Assembly (NCBI RefSeq): GCF_900090235.1
Contig: NZ_LT607750.1
Location: 5,881,001-5,945,000, forward strand
DNA: 64,000 bases
DNA from: Micromonospora echinaurantiaca
Lineage (GTDB): Bacteria > Actinomycetota > Actinomycetes > Mycobacteriales > Micromonosporaceae
Reading direction: 5' to 3'
Under the pieces are notes generated by a model that worked only from the letters and a program-made list of their open reading frames with translations, had not been told where the DNA came from and ran no database searches. Shown here piece after piece: positions 33,175 through 43,202 of the stretch. Numbering within the stretch: position 1 is the first letter of the stretch; each line of letters begins with the position of its first letter. A program made the translations under genes and the position numbers.

Positions 33175-33612
33175 ATGAAGGCTACCCAGAAACCGCCCAC
33201 CGCCGCGCAGGTCACCACTGCTGATCTGCTGCGGATGGCTGCCCTTTACCTGCGCCGGCATGGCTGGCACCAGGGCACCTACTACGACACCACCATCGAC
33301 ACCCCGACCCCGCCGGCGTGTGCCGCCGGGGCCATCGGCATCGCCTGCGCCGGCCACACCGTGGAGCACTTCTCCCAGCTCGACGGCGACGCCCTGGCCG
33401 ACTACCTCGCCGCGCTCGCCGCATTCGTCGACTACCTCGACATCCACTACCCGCTGTTCCTCGTCGACGAGGACGGCTACGTCATCGACGACCACACCTC
33501 CCCCTACTCCTGGAACGACGACCCGCTGTGCACGGCAGAGACGGTGATCGCGGCCCTTGAGGGTGCCGCGAAGGAGTGGGACCGCCTCCACACGCAGGGA
33601 GGCGAGAGGTGA
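33175..33612 (+). CDS. DUF6197-family protein
   Basis: A 145-residue protein. Its core DLLRMAALYLRRHGWHQGTY, TPPACAAGAIGIACAGH and then PYSWND matches the DUF6197 family, which is common in actinobacterial mobile elements and phages. No function is known to me. ATG 33175 is preferred to the in-frame GTG at 33166 because the AAAGGA box lies about 10 bp before it. Its stop shares a base with the start of the next gene (TGATG). Confidence 0.7.
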   Translation: MKATQKPPTAAQVTTADLLRMAALYLRRHGWHQGTYYDTTIDTPTPPACAAGAIGIACAGHTVEHFSQLDGDALADYLAALAAFVDYLDIHYPLFLVDEDGYVIDDHTSPYSWNDDPLCTAETVIAALEGAAKEWDRLHTQGGER

Positions 33613-33911
33613 TGTTCACCGTCAAGGCGTCCTTGACGCATACCCCTACCCGGCGCAAGCGGCGTGAGGTCGTCGAGAACGACGAGTTCGCCGCTTTCGC
33701 TCGCCGGATCATCCGCGCCCACGGCCGCCGCGTCGCCGCCGGTGACGTGGAAGCCCTCCGCGACCTGGTCGCCCTGTCCGCCCAGCTCGATGAGGCGATC
33801 GGTGAGGCCGTCATGGGCCTGCGGGCCTTCGGCTACTCGTGGGCGGAGATCGGCCAGCGGCTCGGCATCAGCAAGCAGGCCGCCCAGCAGCGCTGGGGAG
33901 GCCAGTCATGA
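33612..33911 (+). CDS. small helix-turn-helix protein
   Basis: A 99-residue protein whose C-terminus is a sigma-region-4-like helix-turn-helix (AFGYSWAEIGQRLGISKQAA, QQRW). The middle part is helical (EALRDLVALSAQLDEAIGEA). It probably binds DNA and may regulate the transfer or replication genes. It overlaps both neighbours by one to four bases. Confidence 0.7.
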   Translation: MFTVKASLTHTPTRRKRREVVENDEFAAFARRIIRAHGRRVAAGDVEALRDLVALSAQLDEAIGEAVMGLRAFGYSWAEIGQRLGISKQAAQQRWGGQS

Positions 33912-34312
33912 CCGACCTTCGCAGCGTCGACCTCGACGCACTCGCCAAGCGCACCGGCATCCGGGTCGAGTTCTACGACCCGGCCGGCACCCGCTACGGG
34001 TTCCCCACCTTCCCCTACCAGGCCGCGCCCAACGGGCTGGCCACCCGCCGGCAGCTGCGCGCCGCCGGCCTTCGTCCCGGCGGTCACGACCCGGTCGCCC
34101 AGATCCTCTGGCGGCGCGGCAAGCGCGTCGCCTACCTCTACCGCCTCGACCTCGCCGCACCCAAACGCACCGCCACCCCGGCCCAGCGCGAGGCCATCGC
34201 CAAAGCCCTTCGGGCTCGCCGTACCTGCCGCCTCTGCGGCCTGGTGCAGCCCTACTACATCCCCCGCCGCTACGGCTGCTGCCTCGACTGCCACGACGGA
34301 GGCACCCGATGA
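33908..34312 (+). CDS. RRQRL-motif zinc-binding protein
   Basis: A 134-residue protein. The N-terminal part has TRYGFPTFPYQAAPNGLATR with RRQLRAAGLRPGGHDPVAQI, the hallmark of a small AICE family named after an RRQRL-type motif. The C-terminus has a zinc ribbon (CRLCGLVQ, then CCLDCHDGG). It is presumably a DNA or protein-binding accessory of the element. ATGA overlaps join it to the genes on both sides. Confidence 0.75.
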   Translation: MTDLRSVDLDALAKRTGIRVEFYDPAGTRYGFPTFPYQAAPNGLATRRQLRAAGLRPGGHDPVAQILWRRGKRVAYLYRLDLAAPKRTATPAQREAIAKALRARRTCRLCGLVQPYYIPRRYGCCLDCHDGGTR

Positions 34313-34605
34313 CCTTCCACCTGTCCGACCCGTGCCTGTGGTGCATCGAGGGCAGCACCCCCGCCGGCATTCACGACGTCCTCGGCCCCGTCTACAAGCC
34401 CTGCCCGGTCTGCCTCGGCCGCTGCATCCTCTGCGAGGGCGAGGGCTTGTTCCCGGCCGACTTCACCTGCCTGCCCTGCTTCCGGCAGCAACTTGCCGCC
34501 CGTGGGCTGGCCCCGATCATGTGCGCCCACTGCTCCGGCGTGGTCGACCTCATCCCCCTCGACACGGTTCCGGCTCCGGAGGTGACTCCCCATGCCCACC
34601 ACTGA
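34309..34605 (+). CDS. cysteine-rich zinc-ribbon-like AICE protein
   Basis: A 98-residue protein with many paired cysteines: CLWC, CPVCLGRCILC, CLPC and CAHC. These could bind two or three zinc ions, as in DnaJ-type zinc ribbons. No other family is recognised. It starts with an ATGA overlap and itself overlaps the DUF2637 gene by 14 bp. Confidence 0.65.
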   Translation: MTFHLSDPCLWCIEGSTPAGIHDVLGPVYKPCPVCLGRCILCEGEGLFPADFTCLPCFRQQLAARGLAPIMCAHCSGVVDLIPLDTVPAPEVTPHAHH

Positions 34606-35431
34606 CCCGACCACTGTCACTGAACAGTTCGCCGCCGAGTACGTCCGCAACGCGGTGCCCACCATGCTGAAGGCGATTGCATCCATCAAGCGGTACAACC
34701 GGTTCGTCCTGCTCGGCGCGCTGGCGACCAGCTACCTGCACCAGGCCCACTACCTGTGGACCCAGAACGCCGGCTACTTCGCCTACCTGGTGCCGCTGAT
34801 CTTCGACGCCGCGATGGTGTCGATGCTGACCGTCGTCCGCACCTCCGGCATCGCGAAGGATGCCAAGCGCGGAGCACTGGTTGTCTTCTCCGGTGCCGCG
34901 CTGTTGTCGGCCACCATCAACTTCGCCTCACCCGGCAGCCTCGGCCTGCGGCTGGTCTTCGCCCTGGTCGTCGTCCTCGTCATCGGCGTCGAACTCGTCG
35001 CCGGACGTATCCGACCCGACTTCGCCGCCATCGAAGCCGAAGCCTCGGCGCTGCTCACCGCCGCCCGTGACCTGGCCGCCAAGGATGACTCGGCCAGTGA
35101 ACCCGCTGACAGGCCGGCAACCGCACCGGCCGTCGACACCGACCCGGCCGCGTCGCCGGCCGTCGACACCCCACCGCCGGCTACGCCGGCTGTCATCGCC
35201 GCGCCCGTCACCCCGGCACCCATCGTCCGGCCGGAAGTGCCGGCGCACCTGGTGCCCACCGCCCGCTTCGTCATCGGCCGTCACGAGCAGAGCCACGGCC
35301 GCCCGATCACCGTCGACGAACTCGCCGGCCTGCTCTCGGTCGGCCCGGACATCGCCCGGGAACTGCTGCACGCCCTCGCCGGCCACACCTCGGCCGTCAA
35401 CGGCACCTCGGTCGCTGGTGGTGCCCGATGA
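34592..35431 (+). CDS. DUF2637 membrane protein (Spd-like)
   Basis: A 279-residue protein. The N-terminal 150 residues contain four hydrophobic segments (FVLLGALATSYLHQAHYLWT, YFAYLVPLIFDAAMVSMLTV, then GALVVFSGAALLSATINF and LVFALVVVLVIGVELVAG), the DUF2637 layout of AICE and plasmid spread proteins. A long Ala/Pro/Thr linker leads to a C-terminal winged-helix-like domain (HGRPITVDELAGLLSVGPDI). It may help plasmid spread within the mycelium alongside TraB. It overlaps the genes on both sides. Confidence 0.75.
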   Translation: MPTTDPTTVTEQFAAEYVRNAVPTMLKAIASIKRYNRFVLLGALATSYLHQAHYLWTQNAGYFAYLVPLIFDAAMVSMLTVVRTSGIAKDAKRGALVVFSGAALLSATINFASPGSLGLRLVFALVVVLVIGVELVAGRIRPDFAAIEAEASALLTAARDLAAKDDSASEPADRPATAPAVDTDPAASPAVDTPPPATPAVIAAPVTPAPIVRPEVPAHLVPTARFVIGRHEQSHGRPITVDELAGLLSVGPDIARELLHALAGHTSAVNGTSVAGGAR

Positions 35432-35691
35432 CCATTCACGTCGTCGACATCGAGCAGGTCACCCACTCCTGCCCGGCCTGGCCCGGCGAGCCGCACCCCT
35501 TCGACACCCGACGCACGGTCATCCATGTCATCCCCGGTGGCCCCTGCCGGACCCCGGTCACCATCCGCTGTGGCCAGGTGACCGCCACCATTCCCTGCTA
35601 TCGGCACGAGCCGGTCGACCGCCAGTGCGGCGCCTGCCGGCTCATCGTCACCCAACACACCATCACCACCCGGCCCGAGGTGGCCGCCTGA
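35428..35691 (+). CDS. small AICE protein, unknown
   Basis: An 87-residue protein (MTIHVVDIEQVTHSCPAWPG) with four cysteines in two groups (C-x-P and CYRHEPVDRQCGACR), which suggests a metal site. I do not recognise the family. ATGA and TGATG overlaps tie it to the DUF2637 and Rep genes. Confidence 0.6.
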   Translation: MTIHVVDIEQVTHSCPAWPGEPHPFDTRRTVIHVIPGGPCRTPVTIRCGQVTATIPCYRHEPVDRQCGACRLIVTQHTITTRPEVAA

Positions 35692-37475
35692 TGGCGTCGA
35701 CGCTGGACCTCACACCCCGGACCACGGCCCGGGGTGTGGGCTCGAACGCCGACACCATCCCCGTCTACGCCTACACCGCCGCCGGCTCCGCGTTCATCCG
35801 CGCGACCCAGCCGGACTACTTCGGCTGGCTGGACCACGTCCGCGCCGCCGCCGGCTGCACCCGGCCTATCCGTCTCGCCGGCAGCCTCTTGACCGTTGAG
35901 GCGTCGACCGGGCGGGTTCTCGGCCAGCGGCACACCGACGCCATGCCCGACTCGGCCATCTACACCGCGTGCGGGAACCGCCGCGCCACCGTTTGCCCGT
36001 CGTGTGCACAGACCTACCAGCGCGACGCGTTCCAGCTCCTGCGCGCCGGCCTGGTCGGCGGCAAGGGCGTGCCAGAGACGGTCGCCTCGCATCCGGCGGT
36101 GTTTCCGACGTTCACGGCTCCGTCGTTTGGCCCCGTGCATGCTCGGGTTGTCAAGCGGCACACCTGTGGCAGTCGCCGCCGCTGCGACTGCCGCGCCGAA
36201 CCTTGCCACGCCCGCCGCGACGTTGGCGGCTGCGCCCACGGCCGGCCCGCCGTCTGCTGGGCACGCCATGAGGCCGGGGACGCGGTGCTCGGGCAGCCGT
36301 TGTGCCTGGACTGCTACGACCACGATCACCAGGTCGTCTGGAACATCTTCTCCGGCGAGCTGTGGCACCGCACCAAACAAGCCGCGGAACGATGGCTCGC
36401 CAAACTCGCCCGCCAACGCGGCATCCCTCGCGTCGAGGTCATCACCGAGTCCGGCAACATCCGCAAGGTCCCGCCCGTGCGGCTCTCGCCCGGCAAGGTC
36501 GCCGAACTGCAAGCCCGGGGAGCCGTGCACTTCCACGCCATCGCCCGCCTCGACGGCGTCAACGGCCAGGACCCCGATGCCATCGTTCCCCCACCGGCCG
36601 GGTTCACCGTCGACGACCTGGTCGACGCGTTCCGGCACGCCGCCGCCCAGGTCGCTTTCCACACCCCGCCGCACCCCGACCGGCCAGACGGGTGGCTCAT
36701 CGGATGGGGCGAGCAGCTCGACATCCGCCCCATCAGCACCGGGATCGACGGTGACGTCACCGAGGGCATGGTCGCCGGCTACCTTGCCAAGTACGCCACC
36801 AAGAGCACCGAGGCCACCGGGCACACCAGCACCCGCCTAACCGCCGACACCATCGGCGACTACGCCGACCCCGACGGCGACCACACCGCCCGCCTCATCG
36901 ACGCCTGTTGGCGCATCGGCCGACCCACCCACACACCCCGGCCCCTGCTCGACCGGCCCCGCGACCACCGGCCCACACCCGGCTTCGTCCAGCCATGGCA
37001 GTGCCCCGACTGCGGCACCCACACCCGCTACGCCGCCTGCCCCACCTGCACCGCCACCCGTCAAGCCGCCCTTGACGCCCAACCGGCGAAACCGGCCAGC
37101 ACAAACCCGTACGCCCGCCTGCGGCGCTGGGCGCACATGCTCGGCTACGGCGGCCACTTCCTCACCAAAGGCCGCCGCTACTCCGTCACCTTCCAACTCC
37201 TGCGCGACACCCGCATCGCCTACCGCCGGCACGAACACCACCACCAGGCCGACGAACACAGCAGCGAGCTTCGCGCCGTCGACCACCTCGACGACGACAC
37301 CACCCTCATCGTCGGCACCCTCACCTTCGCCGGCGTCGGCTGGCACACCACCGGAGACGCACTCCTCGCCAACACCGCCGCCGCCCTCGCCCGCGAACGA
37401 CGAACCACCGGCCGCGAAGAACTCGCCCACGAACACGCCACCACCCCGGCCGGCACCACGCCGGCTGCCGCTTGA
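35691..37475 (+). CDS. repSA: RepSA-like replication initiator
   Basis: A 594-residue protein of the actinomycete AICE replication initiator family (pSAM2 RepSA type). Signs are the cysteine/histidine-rich N-terminal region (YTACGNRRATVCPSCAQTYQ, HTCGSRRRCDCRAEPC), FQLLRAGLVGGKG, the middle AVHFHAIARLDG with the HxH metal motif of rolling-circle initiators, and YLAKYATKSTE with a candidate nicking tyrosine. A C-terminal zinc cluster (CPDCGTHTRYAACPTC) follows. It would start replication of the excised circle. ATG 35691 shares a base with the previous stop. Confidence 0.85.
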   Translation: MASTLDLTPRTTARGVGSNADTIPVYAYTAAGSAFIRATQPDYFGWLDHVRAAAGCTRPIRLAGSLLTVEASTGRVLGQRHTDAMPDSAIYTACGNRRATVCPSCAQTYQRDAFQLLRAGLVGGKGVPETVASHPAVFPTFTAPSFGPVHARVVKRHTCGSRRRCDCRAEPCHARRDVGGCAHGRPAVCWARHEAGDAVLGQPLCLDCYDHDHQVVWNIFSGELWHRTKQAAERWLAKLARQRGIPRVEVITESGNIRKVPPVRLSPGKVAELQARGAVHFHAIARLDGVNGQDPDAIVPPPAGFTVDDLVDAFRHAAAQVAFHTPPHPDRPDGWLIGWGEQLDIRPISTGIDGDVTEGMVAGYLAKYATKSTEATGHTSTRLTADTIGDYADPDGDHTARLIDACWRIGRPTHTPRPLLDRPRDHRPTPGFVQPWQCPDCGTHTRYAACPTCTATRQAALDAQPAKPASTNPYARLRRWAHMLGYGGHFLTKGRRYSVTFQLLRDTRIAYRRHEHHHQADEHSSELRAVDHLDDDTTLIVGTLTFAGVGWHTTGDALLANTAAALARERRTTGREELAHEHATTPAGTTPAAA

Positions 37476-37506
37476 TCCTGTCCCGCCGCACGAGGAAGGC
37501 CACCAG

Positions 37507-37707
37507 TTGGACAACACCTCCACCCCGATCACTCCTCGCGTGCTGCGCGTGGAGGAAGCCGCCCGAGCGCTCGGCATTGGCCGCTCGCTCGTCTACGACC
37601 TGATCCGCTCCGGCCGGCTGCGCTCCTTCAAGGTCGGCAGCCGCCGCCTCATCCCCGCCGCCGCCATCGACGAAACGATCGCCACGCTCACGGAAGAAGC
37701 CGCCTGA
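37507..37707 (+). CDS. xis: excisionase (MerR-like winged-helix Xis)
   Basis: A 66-residue protein from a TTG start after a GAGGAAGG box. It contains an excisionase-family winged helix: LRVEEAARALGIGRSLVYDL, IRSGRLRSFKVGSRRLIP. It should bind the attachment arms and favour excision by the integrase. Its stop shares a base with the integrase start, the usual xis-int coupling in AICEs. The 21-bp repeats near both ends of the element are candidate binding sites. Confidence 0.85.
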   Translation: MDNTSTPITPRVLRVEEAARALGIGRSLVYDLIRSGRLRSFKVGSRRLIPAAAIDETIATLTEEAA

Positions 37708-38948
37708 TGCCCAAACAGCCGAAGCAACGCCAGTCCACCGCCCGCCGCAACCCCAACGGCGAAGGCTCCATCTACCAGCGCTCCAGCGACGGCCGCTGGG
37801 TCGGGCAGGCATACGTCCTCACCACCGACGGCACCCGCAAACGCAAGTTCGTCTACGGGGCCACCTGGGAGGAAGCCCACGCCAAGCTCGTCGAGCTGAA
37901 ATCACGATCACAACGCGGCATACCGGTTCCCGACCGGGCCTGGAAACTCGCCGACTACCTGCCCTACTGGCTGGCCGCCTACGTCACCGACCTCAAGCCC
38001 ACCACGGCGCGGGGCTACGAAAGCGCCGTCCGGCTTCACCTGATCCCGGCACTCGGCAGCAAGCGCCTCGACGGATTGCAGGTACAACACGTCAAGGCAT
38101 TCATGGACGACTTCCGGCGCAAGTGCCTCTGCTGCACCAACGGTCTCGACCAGATCCGTCCGGCCGACCGTCGATGCTGCTCCGTCGGCCGATGCTGCGA
38201 GCGTTACCCGAGCGCCCGACAGATTCAGTTTGTCCATGCCGTGCTGCGTAACGCCCTCCAACACGCGATGCGGGAGGAGCTGGTGTCGCGCAACGTCGCC
38301 AAGCTCGTCCGGGTTCCCTCGCCCCGCTACAAGGTCGGCAAGGGCTTGTCGGTCGACCAGGTGCGCAAGATCCTCGCCGCCTCCGCCGGTCACCGGCTCC
38401 ACGCCCTCTACGTCGTGGCGGCCACGATGGGTCTTCGGCGCGGCGAGCTGGTCGGGCTCCGCTGGTCGGACGTCGACCTGGACGAAGGCACCCTGCGCGT
38501 CCAGCAGACCGTCCAGCGGGTGGCGGGGAAGCTCCACGTTCTGGACGCCAAGACCGAGGACTCCGAAGCGGTGTTGCCGCTGCCCGAGGTCACCTGGCTC
38601 ACTCTCCTTGAGCACCAGGAGCGCCAGCAGACCGAGCGGGCGGCGCTGGCCGAGGTCTGGCAGGACCACGACCTGGTCTTCCCCTCCGAGCGAGGCACCC
38701 CGATGGAGCCGACCAACCTCAGCCGCTCGTTCGCTCGGCTTCGGCACGTCGCCGGCCTGCCCGGTGTTCGCCTGCACGACCTCCGGCACACCGTCGTGTC
38801 CCTGCTCATGGAGCTGGGTGTTCCGCCGCACGTCGTCCAAGCCATCGCCCGGCACGCCGACGTCAAGGTCACGCTGAAGGTCTACGCTCACGCCAACCTC
38901 GACGCGATGCGTCAGGCCCTTGGCAAGCTCGACGGGCGGCTGTCGTGA
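37707..38948 (+). CDS. int: tyrosine site-specific integrase
   Basis: A 413-residue phage/AICE-type tyrosine recombinase. The N-terminal arm-binding part (GSIYQRSSDGRWVGQAYV) is followed by a SAM-like core-binding domain with a cysteine-rich insert (about 140-164, KCLCC to GRCC) and the catalytic domain with R244 (GLRRGEL), H357-x2-R360 (HDLRH), H383 and the nucleophile Y393 (VTLKVYAH). It lies 72 bp from the att core in the tRNA-Thr gene, in the usual position beside the target. The catalytic residues are all present. Confidence 0.95.
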   Translation: MPKQPKQRQSTARRNPNGEGSIYQRSSDGRWVGQAYVLTTDGTRKRKFVYGATWEEAHAKLVELKSRSQRGIPVPDRAWKLADYLPYWLAAYVTDLKPTTARGYESAVRLHLIPALGSKRLDGLQVQHVKAFMDDFRRKCLCCTNGLDQIRPADRRCCSVGRCCERYPSARQIQFVHAVLRNALQHAMREELVSRNVAKLVRVPSPRYKVGKGLSVDQVRKILAASAGHRLHALYVVAATMGLRRGELVGLRWSDVDLDEGTLRVQQTVQRVAGKLHVLDAKTEDSEAVLPLPEVTWLTLLEHQERQQTERAALAEVWQDHDLVFPSERGTPMEPTNLSRSFARLRHVAGLPGVRLHDLRHTVVSLLMELGVPPHVVQAIARHADVKVTLKVYAHANLDAMRQALGKLDGRLS

Positions 38949-38953
38949 GCGCG

Positions 38954-38974
38954 GTTGCTGTCAGCGTTGCTGTC
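38954..38974 (+). repeat. right copy of the 21-bp att-flanking repeat
   Basis: An exact copy of 20083-20103, composed of two gttgctgtc units with an agc spacer, placed between the integrase stop and the att core. Confidence 0.55.
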
Positions 38975-39020
38975 AACCGGCCCTCGCCCACGGATGCCCG
39001 CCGCGAATTGCCTGGTGGAT

Positions 39021-39066
39021 TTGGAGCCCCCGGCCGGGATCGAACCGGCGACATCTCGCTTACAAG
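39021..39066 (-). other. attR: right copy of the att core
   Basis: The 46-bp core is identical to 19944-19989 and is the 3' half of the intact tRNA-Thr gene, from the anticodon loop to CCA. Integration therefore rebuilt a whole tRNA. Confidence 0.9.
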
Positions 39067-39098
39067 GCGAGTGCTCTGGCCAGCTGAGCTACAGGGGC
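39022..39098 (-). tRNA. tRNA-Thr (anticodon TGT)
   Basis: On the minus strand the gene reads GCCCCTG (acceptor), TA, GCTC D-stem, the anticodon stem CTCGC with loop CTTGTAA, then ATGTC, the T-arm GCCGG-TTCGATC-CCGGC, CGGGGGC, the discriminator T and an encoded CCA. All stems pair, with one G-U in the acceptor. The anticodon TGT reads ACA (threonine). It is the AICE integration target and is kept functional by attR. Confidence 0.95.
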
Positions 39099-39440
39099 GT
39101 GTCGCGTCGTGGTCAGCATAGCGACCGACGCCCGAATATCCCGCTCGGCAGGCCTTGCGAGCACGGGAAACGTCAACATCCCGACGGTCTCCGGCCACCC
39201 TCGCGGCGATTGATGTCCGGACGTGCCCGACTGACCGTAATGCGGTATGTCGTCGATCCCATCCGCCGACGCGCGCCTTGGCAGCGCCGCCAAGACCGTT
39301 TACCGTGCAGTGACACGGACGACACCCCGACCACCCCCGGTGACCGGCACGTCGCCCGTTGGCCGGCACGGCATCGTGCCGGTCGCTCCTTCACTCGGAT
39401 CGTCCGGCACGTTCCTGCCGGTGAAAGGAAGCACTCCACC
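39099..39440. other. intergenic region before the ABC ATPase gene
   Basis: This 342-bp region has no convincing gene. Near its right end is a perfect 8-bp hairpin (ccggcacg with cgtgccgg, 39363-39382) about 60 bp before the ATPase start, and a second smaller ccggcac stem follows. These may be regulatory in the leader. The tRNA promoter should lie at the left end, on the minus strand. Confidence 0.4.
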
Positions 39441-40532
<1,092 letters not shown>

Positions 40533-40543
40533 CGTACGACCGA

Positions 40544-40579
40544 AAAGGGGCGGCCCGCCGATCGGCGGGCCGCCCCTTT
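40544..40579. terminator. bidirectional hairpin terminator
   Basis: A perfect 36-bp palindrome (aaaggggcggcccgccga and its complement) lies between the converging ATPase and rlmB genes. The A run on one side and the T run on the other suit termination in both directions. Confidence 0.85.
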
Positions 40580-40592
40580 CGTCTGTCGTGGC

Positions 40593-41723
40593 TCAGCTGG
40601 CCGCGCGGCGGCGCGACACCTCGGCGAGGGTGACGGCCGCGGCGACGCTGGCGTTGAGCGACTCGACCTCGGAGACCATCGGGATGCTCACGGTCAGGTC
40701 GCAGGTCTCCCCGACCAGCCGGGACAGCCCGCGGCCCTCGGAGCCGACCACGACGACCAGCGGGCCGACGGCCGCCTCCAGGTCGTAGAGATCGGTCTCG
40801 CCGTCGGCGTCCAGCCCGACCACCACGAACCCGGCGTCCTGGCAGGCCTTCAGCGACCGGGTCAGGTTGGTCACCTGGGCGACCGGAACCCGGGCGGCCG
40901 CGCCGGCGCTGGTCCGCCAGGCGGTCGCGGTGATCCCGGCGGCCCGCCGCTCCGGTACGAACACCCCCTGCGCGCCGAAGGCGGCGGCGGACCGGATCAC
41001 CGCACCGAGGTTGCGCGGGTCGGTCACCCCGTCCAGCGCCACCAGCAGCGGGGCGGTCTGCTCCAGGGCCGCGGCGACCAGGTCGTCGAACGGCTCGTAC
41101 GCGAACGGCGGGACCTGGAGCCCGACGCCCTGGTGCAGCACGCCACCGGTCATCCGGTCCAGTTCGGCTCGGCTGACCTCCAGGATCGCGATGCCCCGGT
41201 CGGCGGCGGTGCGGACGATCTCGTTGACCCGGTCGTCGATGTCGATGCCCTGGGCGGTGTAGAGGGCGGTCGCCGGCACCTGGGCGCGCAGCGACTCCAG
41301 CACCGGGTTCCGGCCGACCAGCAGCTCGGGGCTGTCCTTGGCCGGGTTGAACTTGCGCCCGGGCGCGACCCGCGGCCCACCCCGGCCGCCGCCGGCCTTG
41401 CCACCCCGGCCGGCCGCCCCGCGACCGCCCGCCGGCACGCCCCGGCCACCACCCTTGCCCCAGGTGGTGTCCTTCGTGCCGGGCTGACCGATCTTCGGGG
41501 CGCGCCCCTCCTCGGCGGCCGACCGGCGCTCCTTCTCCTGCTTCCAGGCGGTGCGCTGGGGCAGCTTCTCGGTGCCCGAGTACGCCTTGTGCCAGGGCCG
41601 CTCGTCGGCGGGCAGGGTACGCCCGCGCCCGGCGAGGGCTTCCCGGTTCTTGCCGCCGGAGCCCTTGGGGGCGCCCGCCTTCGGCGTCAGTCGCCGGCCA
41701 CGGCGCTGGGAATTGCCGGCCAT
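40593..41723 (-). CDS. rlmB: 23S rRNA (guanosine-2'-O)-methyltransferase RlmB
   Basis: A 376-residue SpoU-family enzyme. The basic, glycine-rich first 130 residues are a disordered extension usual in actinobacteria. The substrate-binding domain then starts [14 protein letters not shown], and the knotted SPOUT domain has [34 protein letters not shown] and [20 protein letters not shown]. It methylates a guanosine ribose in the peptidyl transferase region (G2251 in E. coli numbering). Its ATG shares a base with the cysS stop, so the two are co-translated. Confidence 0.9.
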   Translation of the reverse strand: MAGNSQRRGRRLTPKAGAPKGSGGKNREALAGRGRTLPADERPWHKAYSGTEKLPQRTAWKQEKERRSAAEEGRAPKIGQPGTKDTTWGKGGGRGVPAGGRGAAGRGGKAGGGRGGPRVAPGRKFNPAKDSPELLVGRNPVLESLRAQVPATALYTAQGIDIDDRVNEIVRTAADRGIAILEVSRAELDRMTGGVLHQGVGLQVPPFAYEPFDDLVAAALEQTAPLLVALDGVTDPRNLGAVIRSAAAFGAQGVFVPERRAAGITATAWRTSAGAAARVPVAQVTNLTRSLKACQDAGFVVVGLDADGETDLYDLEAAVGPLVVVVGSEGRGLSRLVGETCDLTVSIPMVSEVESLNASVAAAVTLAEVSRRRAAS

Positions 41724-43138
41724 CAGTCCTGCTCTCCAATAGTCCAACGGGGGCCCTGGGGGGTGTCCTCGACCACCACGCCGGCCTGCTTGAGCTGGTC
41801 GCGTACCGCGTCGGCGGCGGCCCAGTCCTTGCGGCCGCGGGCCTGCGCGCGCTGCTCAAGCGCGAGCGCGACCAGCGAATCCACCACGCCGCGCAGGTCG
41901 TCGGACCGGCCATCACCGGTCCACGCCGGGTCCAGGGGGTCGACGCCGAGGATATCCAGCATGGCGCGGACGGTGGCGAGCGTCGTGCGGACGGTCACAT
42001 CGTCGCCGGCGGTCAGCGCGGTGTTGCCGTCGCGGAGCACGGCCTGGAGCACGGCCAGCGCGGCGGAGGTGTTCAGGTCGTCGTCCATGGCCGCCACGAA
42101 CCCGGCCGGCAGCTCACCGAGCTGGCCGGCGCCGACCCGCTCGGCGGCCCGCTGCACGAAGCCCTCGATCCGCCGGTACGCGGTGGCCGCCTCGCGCAGC
42201 GCGTCCTCGGAGTAGTCGATGAGCGAGCGGTAGTGCGCGGCGGCGTAGTAGTAGCGCAGCTCGACCGGGCGCACCCCGAGCGAGTCGACGTACGCCAGGT
42301 CGAGGGTGTTGCCCAGCGACTTGCCCATCTTGGCCCCGCCGATGCTGAGCAGGCCGTGATGCACCCAGTAGCGGGCGAACGGCAGCCCGGCCGCCTGGGA
42401 CTGGGCCAGCTCGTTCTCGTGGTGCGGGAAGATCAGGTCGAGCCCGCCGCCGTGGATGTCGAACTCGGCGCCGAGGTAGCGCCAGCACATCGCCGAGCAC
42501 TCGATGTGCCAGCCCGGCCGACCCCGCCCCCACGGCGACGGCCAGTAGGCGTCGGCCGGCTCGTCGGGCTTGACGCCCTTCCAGAGCGCGAAGTCCCGCG
42601 GGTCGCGCTTGCCCCGGTCGGGGGCGTCGCCGGCGGACTGCATGGCGTCCGGCGACTGGCCGGACAGCGAACCGTACGCCGGCCAGGAGCTGACGTCGAA
42701 GTAGACGTCACCGGAGCCGTCGAGCGCCGGGTAGGCGTGCCCGTCGGCGATCAGCGTGGCGATCAGCTCGTGCATCTCCGGGATATGCCCGGTGGCCCGC
42801 GGCTCGTACGTCGGCGGCAGCACGTTGAGCTCGCGGTACGCCGCGGCCAGGGTCAGCTCGTTGACGTACGCGATCGACCAGAACGGCCGTTCCCGCTCCG
42901 TCGCCTTGACCAGGATCTTGTCGTCGATGTCGGTCAGGTTGCGGATGAAGGTGACCTCGTAGCCGGAGGCCAGCAGCCAGCGGCGCAGCACGTCGTAGCT
43001 GACCCCGGAACGAAGGTGGCCGATGTGCGGCGGCGCCTGGAGGGTGAGACCACACAGGTAGACCCCCACCTTGCCGGCTTCCCGCGGGACGAAGTCCCGC
43101 ACCGATCGGGTGGCGGTGTCATACAGGCGTAGCGTCAC
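41723..43138 (-). CDS. cysS: cysteinyl-tRNA synthetase
   Basis: A 471-residue class I synthetase. The zinc cysteine C29 lies in [13 protein letters not shown], with the HIGH motif at 38-41. The inner zinc residues are in WHIECSAMC and FPHHENE, and the KMSKS loop is present as KMGKS (270-274). It charges tRNA-Cys. The loop variant is conservative. GTG 43138 is used because it begins VTLRLYDT, the family N-terminus. It is translationally coupled to rlmB, a common actinobacterial pairing, and divergent from the IclR gene. Confidence 0.92.
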   Translation of the reverse strand: MTLRLYDTATRSVRDFVPREAGKVGVYLCGLTLQAPPHIGHLRSGVSYDVLRRWLLASGYEVTFIRNLTDIDDKILVKATERERPFWSIAYVNELTLAAAYRELNVLPPTYEPRATGHIPEMHELIATLIADGHAYPALDGSGDVYFDVSSWPAYGSLSGQSPDAMQSAGDAPDRGKRDPRDFALWKGVKPDEPADAYWPSPWGRGRPGWHIECSAMCWRYLGAEFDIHGGGLDLIFPHHENELAQSQAAGLPFARYWVHHGLLSIGGAKMGKSLGNTLDLAYVDSLGVRPVELRYYYAAAHYRSLIDYSEDALREAATAYRRIEGFVQRAAERVGAGQLGELPAGFVAAMDDDLNTSAALAVLQAVLRDGNTALTAGDDVTVRTTLATVRAMLDILGVDPLDPAWTGDGRSDDLRGVVDSLVALALEQRAQARGRKDWAAADAVRDQLKQAGVVVEDTPQGPRWTIGEQD

Positions 43139-43202
43139 CGTACAAGGGTAGCCGTCCGGGCGGTTCCCGGGTTGACGGGAGCCGGGCCGTACGCTGCGTG
43201 CT

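Larger units (their letters stand above)
19944..39066. mobile_element. integrated AICE-type conjugative element in tRNA-Thr
   Basis: The element is about 19.1 kb between two identical 46-bp repeats that match the tRNA-Thr 3' half. It has the full AICE tool set: tyrosine integrase beside the tRNA, excisionase, RepSA-like replication initiator, FtsK/TraB-type translocase and small membrane proteins. No relaxase is seen, as expected for AICEs, which transfer double-stranded DNA. The left half (20-30 kb) is cargo, including a nested composite transposon. The element looks complete for integration, replication and transfer, but the transfer origin was not identified. Confidence 0.85.

Noticed and set aside
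19944..39066. Prophage
   Set aside because: Integrase and excisionase could be phage-like, but there are no capsid, tail, terminase or lysis genes, while the RepSA-like and FtsK/TraB-type genes define an AICE.
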